DNA from: Sporomusaceae bacterium FL31
Lineage (GTDB): Bacteria > Bacillota > Negativicutes > DSM-1736 > Dendrosporobacteraceae
DNA: 64,000 nucleotides
Assembly (NCBI GenBank): GCA_003990955.1
Contig: BIFV01000003.1
Coordinates: forward strand, 1 to 64,000
Direction: 5' to 3'
In this document: positions 28,662 through 35,075 of the stretch, in pieces
Numbering within the stretch: the first letter of the stretch is position 1
Layout: every line of letters starts with the position of its first letter
The notes under the pieces: model-generated
Databases searched by the model: none
The model's input: the letters and a program-made list of their open reading frames with translations, nothing else
What the model was told of the DNA's origin: nothing
Made by a program: the position numbers and the translations under genes

Positions 28662-29228
28662 ATGACTGAAGCAAGAAAACGAGTCTGGCAAATACTGCAG
28701 AACCATGTTAGCGGTGATCCATTGCTGAAACATTGCTTAGCTGTTGAGGCTGCAATGCGGGCTTATGCGAAGAAATTTGGCGAAGATCAGGAGTATTGGG
28801 GCGCGGTAGGGCTTCTTCACGATATTGATTTTGAACGCTTTCCAGAACAGCATCCATATCAGGCAGGCGATTTGCTGAGACCGTATGGTTATGATCTCGA
28901 CTTTATTACTAATATTGAATCTCACGATAGAGATTGGCCAGGCGAAAGAACGCTGCTACAAAAAACTTTGTTAGCTGTTGATGAATTGACAGGATTTGTT
29001 ATTGCTTGTGCATTAGTACGCCCAGATAAGAGTCTCGAAAATCTTGAAGTCAAATCGGTAGTAAAGAAAATGAAAGATAAAGCTTTTGCTAAAGCAGTCA
29101 ATAGAGAAACCATTATAAAAAGTTCTGAAGACATGGGAATTGATTTGCGGGAACATATACAGTTTATTATTCAAGCGCTTGCCTCTGCAAAACACCAGCC
29201 AGATTACCAACAAGTTAGTCTAATTTAA
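28662..29228 (+). CDS. HD-domain phosphohydrolase-like protein
   Basis: A 188-residue HD-superfamily protein with KHCLAVEAAMRAYA and the LLHDIDFERFPEQHP signature, plus SHDRDWPGERTLLQ. Its substrate is unknown; related proteins are annotated as hydrolases of the HDIG group. The start is the ATG at 28662, seven bases after AAGGAGG. It is monocistronic with a strong terminator. Confidence 0.88.
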   Translation: MTEARKRVWQILQNHVSGDPLLKHCLAVEAAMRAYAKKFGEDQEYWGAVGLLHDIDFERFPEQHPYQAGDLLRPYGYDLDFITNIESHDRDWPGERTLLQKTLLAVDELTGFVIACALVRPDKSLENLEVKSVVKKMKDKAFAKAVNRETIIKSSEDMGIDLREHIQFIIQALASAKHQPDYQQVSLI

Positions 29229-29273
29229 AATAACCTCTTCGCATGAAAATGCGAAGAGGTTATTTTTTTGAAA
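29228..29273. terminator. Terminator after HD gene
   Basis: A 17-bp stem AAATAACCTCTTCGCAT and its complement, loop GAAA, then TTTTTT. Confidence 0.92.
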
Positions 29274-29438
29274 ATATAGTTTCAGGCATGACCTGTAATA
29301 ATATACGGGAGTTCTTAATTGGAGGCAAAGACAAGTTTAATAGTAATAATTAGGCGGCTTCAACATATATAAATAATAAGTAAACAATTAATCAGCAAAA
29401 TGATTTTATTATTGGTGTATTTAAAGAGGAGAGGGATA

Positions 29439-30017
29439 ATGGGGAAAATAGTTGATAAACTTACCGTAAATCTTGCTGATGGAAAAGCTAAGAACAAGAT
29501 TTACAATCATTTTCTGAAACTTCTGGAGAAGCAAGAAAACTATGATGTCCGTCCGTTAGTATTTCTTTGTATAGGCTCAGATCGCTATACTGGAGATGCA
29601 TTAGGCCCTCTAGTTGGGACACACCTAGAAGAACATAGCAACTGTATTATATATGGAAGTTTAGAGCTTCCAGTCCATGCTGGTAATCTTGTAGAAACTA
29701 TTAATCAGATTAACCAAAAGTATTATTACCCAATTATTATTGCAATTGATGCTTGTTTGGGGAAAAGTAGTGAGATTGGAAATATGGAAATATGGGAAGG
29801 TGGCTTGCATGCTGGAATCGCTGTTGGCAATCGCTTACCTTGTGTTGGTCATATCTCAATTGTTGGTGTTGTCAATGCTGGCGGACAGATCGGATATATT
29901 GATTTGCAAAGTACTCCGTTATCCATTGTAATAAAATTAAGTAAAGTAATTGGTGAGTCTTTGGTTGACTCAATGCATGTAGTAAGATCGAGGCTTTCAG
30001 AGAAAATATCAGGATAA
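29439..30017 (+). CDS. yyaC: Spore protease YyaC-like protein
   Basis: A 192-residue protein of the YyaC family (DUF1256) found in spore formers, with an M52/Gpr-like fold. The motifs CIGSDRYTGDALGPLVG, YGSLELPVHAGNL and IAIDACLGKSS are typical. It is expected to act late in sporulation; its biochemical target is not established. The ATG at 29439 follows AGAGGAGAGGG. It is immediately upstream of the sigK locus, fitting a sporulation neighbourhood. Confidence 0.9.
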   Translation: MGKIVDKLTVNLADGKAKNKIYNHFLKLLEKQENYDVRPLVFLCIGSDRYTGDALGPLVGTHLEEHSNCIIYGSLELPVHAGNLVETINQINQKYYYPIIIAIDACLGKSSEIGNMEIWEGGLHAGIAVGNRLPCVGHISIVGVVNAGGQIGYIDLQSTPLSIVIKLSKVIGESLVDSMHVVRSRLSEKISG

Positions 30018-30021
30018 GAGC

Positions 30022-30111
30022 TTAGTCAGAGAATAATTTATCCCACATCACGTAAACCATAACCAGGACTATAGAGAATAGAATGCCAATATCGCCGACA
30101 TAATTTTCCAT
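30022..30111 (-). CDS. 29-residue single-TM peptide
   Basis: A complete small ORF with a good ribosome-binding site (AGGGAGTG, seven bases before ATG). The product MENYVGDIGILFSIVLVMVY plus VMWDKLFSD is one TM helix with short polar ends. It lies between yyaC and sigK on the opposite strand. I do not recognise the family; small membrane peptides are common in sporulation, but no role can be read here. Confidence 0.5.
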   Translation of the reverse strand: MENYVGDIGILFSIVLVMVYVMWDKLFSD

Positions 30112-30220
30112 AAGCACACTCCCTAAATGAAAATTGGATTTTTCTGCTTTTATTTAATGTTTGATTCTTGGTTTTAAAAGCAAAGGTTCTTTGTAAGCCA
30201 AATTAAATTGTTTTTGACAG

Positions 30221-30249
30221 GCACAATCTATACGATCTCGCCATAGAAT
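30221..30249 (+). promoter_or_regulatory. Sigma-E-like promoter of sigK
   Basis: GCACAAT (30221-30227), a 14-base spacer and CATAGAAT (30242-30249). Against the sigma-E consensus this is 5 of 7 and 7 of 8 with the correct spacing. It lies 31 bases before the sigK start, as expected for a mother-cell gene. Confidence 0.6.
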
Positions 30250-30279
30250 GAATCACATACTTGGCGGGGGTGATGGTTA

Positions 30280-30705
30280 GTGTCTTTTTTATTAGCTCTT
30301 GCGACTACAATTATAAAAAGTATTTCGTTGCTTGTTGCCTATGTAACAAACAACACGTTTCCTTTACCATTATCCGAAAAAGAAGAGCAAATATACCTTG
30401 ATAGACTAAAAAATGGTGATGAAACAGCAAAGAATATCTTAATTGAACGTAATTTGCGATTAGTGGCGCACATTGTTAAGAAATTTGACAACACAGGTGA
30501 AGATGTTGATGATTTGATCTCTATTGGAACAATTGGTCTGATTAAAGCGATAAATACTTTTGATGTAGCCAAAAAAATTCGGTTGGCTACATACGCAGCA
30601 CGGTGTATTGAAAATGAAATATTGATGCATTTGCGAAGTACTCGCAGGATAAGATCTGAAGTGAGCTTATATGATCCAATTGGCGTAGATAAAGAAGGAA
30701 ATGAG
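30280..30705 (+). CDS. sigK: Pro-sigma-K, 5' exon-like fragment (residues 1-142)
   Basis: The mother-cell late sporulation sigma factor, first of three pieces. It begins with a hydrophobic pro-sequence ([20 protein letters not shown]) ahead of [12 protein letters not shown], matching Bacillus pro-sigma-K, which SpoIVFB cleaves in this region. Region 2 follows: [39 protein letters not shown]. The reading frame is true sigK to the GAG codon at 30703-30705 (DKEGNE); the next 12 codons before a stop are element sequence. It starts with GTG after GGCGGGGGTG. It cannot make an active sigma factor until element 1 leaves. Confidence 0.95.
30700..30705 (+). other. attL of element 1 (sigK/element junction)
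   Basis: The AATGA pentamer at 30700-30704 is the same pentamer reported at the Bacillus subtilis skin crossover. GA at 30703-30704 is the dyad centre of the rebuilt attP. The recombinase stop codon (30706-30708) abuts it. Confidence 0.8.
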
Positions 30706-32289
30706 TTATCTTTCGTGGTTTATCTGTGCAGATCCATGAGGTAGCCGAGGGTAAAGGATAAGCGTAAACTCATCGCCATGTTGATGTTTATCCTTGCGGT
30801 AGGTTGCAAAGTCCAATAAATATTTGAGCATTTGATTTTTTACAGCTGGATCAGACACTATGGAATAAGCCTGAAGTAATGATTTAGCTGTTGGCATAAT
30901 TGTTTGAACACTGGTGCTTTCTGCACAGACATTAAGTGAATTATCTGTTTGTGCTATCGCTTCCTGGATTTCTTTAATGCGATTGGCGAGTTTTTTAGAA
31001 CGGCTCTGATAGATCTCTTCATCATAAATATTTCGTTCAAGCAATTCATATAAGCGATCGGTTTGAAACTCAAGCTCTTTCAACTCTTTGCGAAGGTTTG
31101 AAAGGGCTTTTATTTTTAAGTTCAAAATACTGCTGTTATTATCGCAAGGAAGATTTGTATTCCATTGCATGCAGTAGTGTTCAAGCCAAATGGATAAAGC
31201 ATGGAGTAGTTTTTCTTCGACAAATTCGAACCGGCTGCTTTTATTTGGACAATGTTTATTATAACACATTAAGTGTGGATATTGCTGATGGGTATATGGA
31301 CGATAAATCATTGAAGTTCCGCAAATGGCGCACTTTATTAATCCGGCCAACGGATTGGTAATTGCACGCTGATGGGGAGAGTGATGCTTTTTTGCCAATT
31401 TCTCTTGAATTTGGGTGAACTCTTCTTCTGTTATATACGCCTCGTGTGTGTTGTAGATCCAAATTTGTTCTTCGCGTGAGCGAGATCGAGTCTCTTTTTT
31501 CTTCCCTGGTATTGCAGATTTTTTAATTTCTTTTTTCTTCCATACAGTATTCCCGCAATATACTGGATTTTTTAACATATTAAGGATTGAAGCGGCAGTC
31601 CAGCGTTTGCCAGTATAGGAGAGAAAGCCAAGCTGATTGAGTTCATTGGCTATTTTGTTAGCTCCCATACTACCAGTACGATACATAGAAAAAATAAAAT
31701 CGGTTGGTTCTTTTTGCTCAGGATGTTTCAATAAGCGGCGCTTTCGGTTGTTTTTATCAATTAGATATCCATAGGGAGGGATGCTGCCAAGATAATTTCC
31801 CTCTTCAAGTGATCGTATGCGTCCTCCTTGAAGGCGGCGGGTGATGATTTTTAGTTCTTTACGTGCCATAAAGGCTTCAAACTCGGTATATTCTTCGTCT
31901 AGGTCATTGTCAAGATCGTAGATTTTTCGAGGAGTAACGATCTTTGTATGCGAATTTTTAAAAGTATCTATTATCAGGCCTTGATCTTGCATTTTACCAC
32001 GGCCTAAACGATCAATGTCCATGCACCATACAGATTTCCAGATGCCATGTTCGACTGCTTTTAAAAGTTCAATAACAACAGGGCGATGGATAATACTCTC
32101 ACCAGAAACAACTTCTTGATAAATGTTGCTAATAGTAACTCCATATTCTTTAGCAAGCTTAAGAAGAGCATTTTTATGTTTGGCCAATGTTTCACCTTCG
32201 CCACGGGCTTCAGCTTCGTGATCTTCACGTGACTTACGGAGATAGAAACAGGCTGGCTCAAGCTCTTTTGGGTTCACATAGCTATTCAT
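30706..32289 (-). CDS. Large serine recombinase of element 1
   Basis: A 527-residue site-specific recombinase. It has a resolvase domain (about 12-165; catalytic Ser20 in [17 protein letters not shown]), a Recombinase domain (about 190-300; [19 protein letters not shown]), a zinc ribbon (CAICGTSM ... CYNKHC) and a long coiled coil (about 390-455). Its stop codon touches the junction with the sigK 5' fragment, so any transcript runs antisense into sigK unless processed. It should excise element 1 in the mother cell; a directionality factor has not been identified. Ribosome-binding site AAGGTG. Confidence 0.93.
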   Translation of the reverse strand: MNSYVNPKELEPACFYLRKSREDHEAEARGEGETLAKHKNALLKLAKEYGVTISNIYQEVVSGESIIHRPVVIELLKAVEHGIWKSVWCMDIDRLGRGKMQDQGLIIDTFKNSHTKIVTPRKIYDLDNDLDEEYTEFEAFMARKELKIITRRLQGGRIRSLEEGNYLGSIPPYGYLIDKNNRKRRLLKHPEQKEPTDFIFSMYRTGSMGANKIANELNQLGFLSYTGKRWTAASILNMLKNPVYCGNTVWKKKEIKKSAIPGKKKETRSRSREEQIWIYNTHEAYITEEEFTQIQEKLAKKHHSPHQRAITNPLAGLIKCAICGTSMIYRPYTHQQYPHLMCYNKHCPNKSSRFEFVEEKLLHALSIWLEHYCMQWNTNLPCDNNSSILNLKIKALSNLRKELKELEFQTDRLYELLERNIYDEEIYQSRSKKLANRIKEIQEAIAQTDNSLNVCAESTSVQTIMPTAKSLLQAYSIVSDPAVKNQMLKYLLDFATYRKDKHQHGDEFTLILYPRLPHGSAQINHER

Positions 32290-32307
32290 GCAATCACCTT
32301 CTTTAAT

Positions 32308-32335
32308 AAAAGATGCCCCGGGTGGGGCATCTTTT
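32308..32335. terminator. Perfect hairpin in the leader of recombinase 1
   Basis: A 12-bp perfect stem AAAAGATGCCCC/GGGGCATCTTTT with loop GGGT, 19 bases upstream of the recombinase ATG. It may terminate transcripts from the 63-residue gene upstream or attenuate the recombinase message. Confidence 0.7.
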
Positions 32336-32570
32336 AAAATAACTTTCTACAATATGGAATTAAGCTGATTTGATAGAATAGGCATTTAATTGCTAGCTGC
32401 CTCAGTCAGTTGATCGCGATCTTTCTCTTTGATCTATGTATATGAGCTTTTGGTTGTCTCTACAACCGTAATTTATTAATGGCTCAGTGAATAAATTACT
32501 ACATGGTTTGACTGCACCCAAATGTTTCTAGGGTAAATGAGCTGAAAAATGAAGTCAGACGTATCTGAAG

Positions 32571-32762
32571 TTATTGATTTTTATCCTTATCTTCATAAGT
32601 GACTGTTTTATACAAAGAAGCAATATCTTCGGCAGAGCCTAGATCACATACTGGTATATTCTCTCTACCCTGTATGACGCGGTTAAGCGCTTCCTTAGCT
32701 GCAGTTAATTGCTGATCAGTGAGTTGATCAATAAGGTGATGTAATTCTGTTCTAATATTCAT
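32571..32762 (-). CDS. 63-residue protein of unknown function
   Basis: A small helical protein (RTELHHLIDQLTDQQLTAAK, then VCDLGSAEDIASLYKTVTYE). AAAGGAGA lies eight bases before the ATG. It reads toward recombinase 1, with the hairpin at 32308 between them. The N-terminal pattern recalls small antitoxin-like or regulatory helices, but I cannot assign a family. Confidence 0.65.
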   Translation of the reverse strand: MNIRTELHHLIDQLTDQQLTAAKEALNRVIQGRENIPVCDLGSAEDIASLYKTVTYEDKDKNQ

Positions 32763-32885
32763 AAGTGAGTCTCCTTTCTTGTATTTATGGATGTCATAGA
32801 AATTTGTGCGTAAAATGGGTGACCATTGTAATGTTTTAGGGAAGTCCCAAAGGATTCATTGCATAGGATAAACAGAGGTGATCCT

Positions 32886-33089
32886 ATGGATAATGAGTAT
32901 TATGCAACCTATACGCTGGATAAAGTGGTTATACATATTGTTTCTCCACCACAAAAAAGTAAAGATGAAGTTAAGAAATGCCTTTATCAGTATCATTCCG
33001 CATTTCTTTGCTGGTGGAATACACTTAGCATGGAAGAATGTCTGAAAATCAACAAATCGCCGGAATTAAACCAGGCGGATAAGTATTAA
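32886..33089 (+). CDS. 67-residue protein of unknown function
   Basis: MDNEYYATYTLDKVVIHIVS, then PPQKSKDEVKKCLYQYHSAFLCWW. GAGGTGAT precedes the ATG. It is soluble with a Trp-rich middle. No family is recognised. It lies head to head with the 63-residue gene, and a 31-base palindrome follows. Confidence 0.6.
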   Translation: MDNEYYATYTLDKVVIHIVSPPQKSKDEVKKCLYQYHSAFLCWWNTLSMEECLKINKSPELNQADKY

Positions 33090-33123
33090 GTCCTTTACCC
33101 AACATGCATAATGTAGAGAATTA

Positions 33124-33154
33124 TATGTTAACTAAATCAAATTTAGTTAACATA
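33124..33154. repeat. Perfect 14-bp palindrome, loop CAA
   Basis: TATGTTAACTAAAT-CAA-ATTTAGTTAACATA. It is AT-only except for one G-C pair and one C-G pair per arm, with no T tract after it. It looks more like an operator or a cruciform-prone site than a classic terminator. Confidence 0.75.
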
Positions 33155-33205
33155 TTTCGAAAATGTGCATATCTTAAAATATAGTAAGTAATGTGGGGGG
33201 ACTTT

Positions 33206-33385
33206 ATGAAGACGAACTATCTAGCTATACATCAGCGGTGCAAAGTCTGCCAGCATAAATTCGATTGTTTATTAAGTCCTAGTTATCGATATAATCCAGC
33301 AAGAATTGAATTTGTTTTCTTTCCTGAACTAGTTGTCGAATCTTCTTTTGCAGAACTTTTCCCGGAACTTAGTTTCTATCCATAA
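33206..33385 (+). CDS. 59-residue Cys-containing protein
   Basis: MKTNYLAIHQRCKVCQHKFD, then CLLSPSYRY. A CxxC plus a later Cys (C12, C15, C21) suggests a small metal or disulfide site. GGGGGG lies five bases before the ATG. Function is unknown. Confidence 0.6.
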   Translation: MKTNYLAIHQRCKVCQHKFDCLLSPSYRYNPARIEFVFFPELVVESSFAELFPELSFYP

Positions 33386-33463
33386 AAAAATGAGCGATAT
33401 TTGCTTATAATCAGGTTTCTTGGGTAAATATAAAATCAAAAATTAGGTGAAGGCGGATCTAAG

Positions 33464-33649
33464 ATGCAAGATATTCGGCAAATAGAGACTATCATTCAAG
33501 AATTACGAGCCAGATTACATGAAATAGCAAGCAAAAGGTCTTTGACAGATCCTGAGGTAATTAAAGCTAGCCAAGAGCTAGATGAAATGTTAATTAAATA
33601 TGAAAAATTTTTCAAAATGAAAATTGATGATGATTTTACTGAGCCGTAA
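33464..33649 (+). CDS. Spo0E-like aspartyl-phosphate phosphatase
   Basis: A 61-residue two-helix protein (IETIIQELRARLHEIASKRS, LTDPEVIKASQELDEMLIKY) with the Spo0E signature S-Q-E-L-D. Spo0E proteins remove phosphate from Spo0A~P and so delay sporulation. Carrying one inside the sigK-intervening element means the host loses a sporulation brake from the mother-cell chromosome upon excision. Ribosome-binding site AGGTGAAGG. The terminator starts inside its last codons. Confidence 0.9.
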   Translation: MQDIRQIETIIQELRARLHEIASKRSLTDPEVIKASQELDEMLIKYEKFFKMKIDDDFTEP

Positions 33650-33660
33650 GGCTCTTTTTT
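33641..33660 (+). terminator. Terminator overlapping the spo0E-like stop
   Basis: GAGCC-GTAA-GGCTC followed by six T; the TAA stop codon lies in the loop. Confidence 0.85.
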
Positions 33661-33895
33661 ATTAAAGCAAATATGTGCAGCTATGTAAACCATCAATTAT
33701 CGAAATTTAGTATTTAAGTGGATTTATTCTGGCTTTAACATGTTATAAAGCGTGAATATGTATAATGATAATACTCATAATCAAGATGTAGGCAAGTTTA
33801 TAAAGAAAATAGTGGCTGGCGATAGAGTAGCAAATGATATCTCTTCGACATAGGATATCGTGTTCCTAGCAATAAACATCAAAGGAGGAGTTAGG

Positions 33896-34009
33896 ATGGG
33901 ATTTGGAGGATTTGGTGGCGGACGCGGTAATAACAGTTGTGTGATTATAATTGTAATCATCCTGTTGTTTTTCTTCTGTTGTGGAAACGACTACTCGTCT
34001 GATTGTTAA
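33896..34009 (+). CDS. YjcZ-like sporulation peptide (37 residues)
   Basis: MGFGGFGGGRGNN followed by a hydrophobic helix (CVIIIVIILLFFF) and CCGNDYSSDC. A glycine-rich head plus one TM segment is the pattern of the YjcZ family found in spore formers. It has a strong site AAAGGAGGAG. It was too short for routine ORF calling. The family match is by pattern only. Confidence 0.7.
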   Translation: MGFGGFGGGRGNNSCVIIIVIILLFFFCCGNDYSSDC

Positions 34010-34034
34010 TTACTTATCGCTGAGCTTCAAGAAC

Positions 34035-34063
34035 ACCACTGTAAGCCACAAGCTTACAGTGGT
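34035..34063 (+). terminator. Hairpin after the YjcZ-like gene
   Basis: A 12-bp perfect stem ACCACTGTAAGC/GCTTACAGTGGT with a short loop; the T tail is weak (ATTTGCATTT). Confidence 0.65.
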
Positions 34064-34184
34064 ATTTGCATTTCTTGGCTTTAATGATTAAAGAAGAATT
34101 TATAACAGAGAACCAGAATAAATGAATATTAAAGAATCGGGGACGGGAATAATTGAATGAATACATTTAAAGTTAGGAGAGCAC

Positions 34185-34370
34185 ATGATGGCAATGACTG
34201 TGTGGATGAGTAATGACATGACAGAAAAAATTTCATATAGCCAGGATGAATATCACTTGATAAAACTGGGATCAGCTCAGCCGGTCTTATTGGGTAATGA
34301 ATTTAGTGAAGCAAAAGAATTTCTGCAAGAAATGGGTAGATATGATATTTTAAAGCAGCTGCCTAACTAA
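34185..34370 (+). CDS. 61-residue protein of unknown function
   Basis: MAMTVWMSNDMTEKISYSQD, then EYHLIKLGSAQPVLLGNEFSE. AGGAGAG precedes ATG ATG; either could be used (34185 or 34188). It looks like a small, soluble, mixed alpha/beta protein. No family recognised. Confidence 0.55.
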   Translation: MMAMTVWMSNDMTEKISYSQDEYHLIKLGSAQPVLLGNEFSEAKEFLQEMGRYDILKQLPN

Positions 34371-34601
34371 TCCGATGATGCATTGCAATTTTATCTAGCA
34401 AGCCTATCGGTTGCAGCAGCAATCTTGTGACTGTCAGTCTATTCCTATAGCTGTAAAGAAGGCAGTTAAGAAAAATTGATTTGATCATTGCGAAAATGGT
34501 GAGAAGGATAATGCGAAAATAGGGACGTTTGTCTTATTATAGCTGCAGATGGCTTGTTCGATATATTTTATAGAACAAGTTAATATCTGGAGGGAAATGC
34601 A

Positions 34602-34727
34602 ATGTCGTTTTCTCGAGAGTTGGCTAGACAACAGATAAGGTATGAAATAAAAAAGACTAAGCAACCCGTTTTTATCACTGTTTTTTCTATTACGCTAATG
34701 TGTTTTATTATGAAATATTTGTTGTAA
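34602..34727 (+). CDS. 41-residue single-TM peptide
   Basis: A basic N-terminus (MSFSRELARQQIRYEIKKTK) and a C-terminal TM helix (VFITVFSITLMCFIMKYLL). GGAGGGAAATGC lies just upstream, and a clear terminator follows, which supports a real gene. Function unknown. Confidence 0.6.
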   Translation: MSFSRELARQQIRYEIKKTKQPVFITVFSITLMCFIMKYLL

Positions 34728-34737
34728 AAAACTACTT

Positions 34738-34759
34738 GCCGCTCTTAAAGAGCGGCTTT
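34738..34759 (+). terminator. Terminator after the 41-residue gene
   Basis: GCCGCTC-TTAAA-GAGCGGC followed by TTTG. It would stop element-1 transcripts before the sigK middle piece. Confidence 0.8.
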
Positions 34760-34804
34760 GCATTTAATAAATGATATTGTTGAAGACAGATAATCTTATG
34801 AGGG

Positions 34805-34811
34805 TAACGAG
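34805..34811 (+). other. attR of element 1
   Basis: TAACGAG; GA at 34809-34810 corresponds to GA at 30703-30704 in attL. Codons GAG GGT AAC GAG repeat the EGNE coded at the left junction, so exchange anywhere here keeps the frame. Confidence 0.8.
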
Positions 34812-35032
34812 ATTACATTGATTGATGTTTTAGGTACAGCACCTGACGTTGTTGCTGAAGCGGTAGAAAATCAATGTGAACATGAACGCTTAAATAAACA
34901 AATAGGACGGCTGAGCAGTCGTGAAAAGTGGGTATTGGAAATGCGATTTGGGATGCCTGACGGAAGCAGGAAGACGCAACGCGATATTGCAAAGATGTTG
35001 GGAATTTCTCGTTCATATGTATCTAGAATTGA
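34811..35032 (+). CDS. sigK: Pro-sigma-K, middle fragment (residues 143-217, region 4)
   Basis: Second piece of sigK, in frame with the first after element 1 leaves: ITLIDVLGTAPDVV, LSSREKWVLEMRFGM, KTQRDIAKMLGISRSYVSRI. This is the expected continuation of Bacillus sigma-K (GNEISLIDVL ... SRIEKR). The frame then runs DKR-ET-stop, which is not sigma-K: the conserved KRA(L/I)xKL end is missing because element 2 begins inside the recognition helix. A TTG at 34818 could be misread as an independent start; no ribosome-binding site supports that. Confidence 0.93.
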
Positions 35033-35040
35033 TAAACGTG
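35029..35040 (+). other. attL of element 2 (sigK/element junction)
   Basis: TTGATAAACGTG matches attR2 (41348-41359, TTGAGAAACGTG) at 11 of 12 positions. GA at 35031-35032 is the dyad centre of the rebuilt attP. Confidence 0.85.
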
Positions 35041-35075
35041 AGACTTAAATGACAAATTGGACTTAATCCAAGGCA

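Larger units (their letters stand above)
30705..34810. mobile_element. Element 1: compact skin-like sigK-intervening element, about 4.1 kb
   Basis: DNA separating sigK residues 142 and 143. It is flanked by EGNE-coding sequences (GAAGGAAATGAG on the left, GAGGGTAACGAG on the right) sharing GA/GAG. It carries a large serine recombinase and seven small genes, including a Spo0E-like phosphatase and a YjcZ-like peptide, but no phage structural genes. Joining attR-left to attL-right gives an attP with perfect outer arms CAGATAA/TTATCTG and inner arms TAAC/GTTA around GA. Excision would leave the codons GGA AAT GAG ATT ACA, in frame. Confidence 0.88.

Noticed and set aside
30214..30219. TTGACA as a sigma-A -35 for sigK
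   Set aside because: No -10 box at 16-18 bases; the sigma-E-like boxes fit better.
34818..35048. A stand-alone 76-codon sigma-factor-like gene with a TTG start
   Set aside because: No ribosome-binding site; it is in frame with the upstream sigK piece once element 1 is removed, and its last two codons (ET) belong to element 2.
35034..35048. Frameshift or nonsense mutation truncating sigma-K
   Set aside because: The missing end is found intact at 41352-41406 behind a matching direct repeat, so insertion explains it better than mutation.
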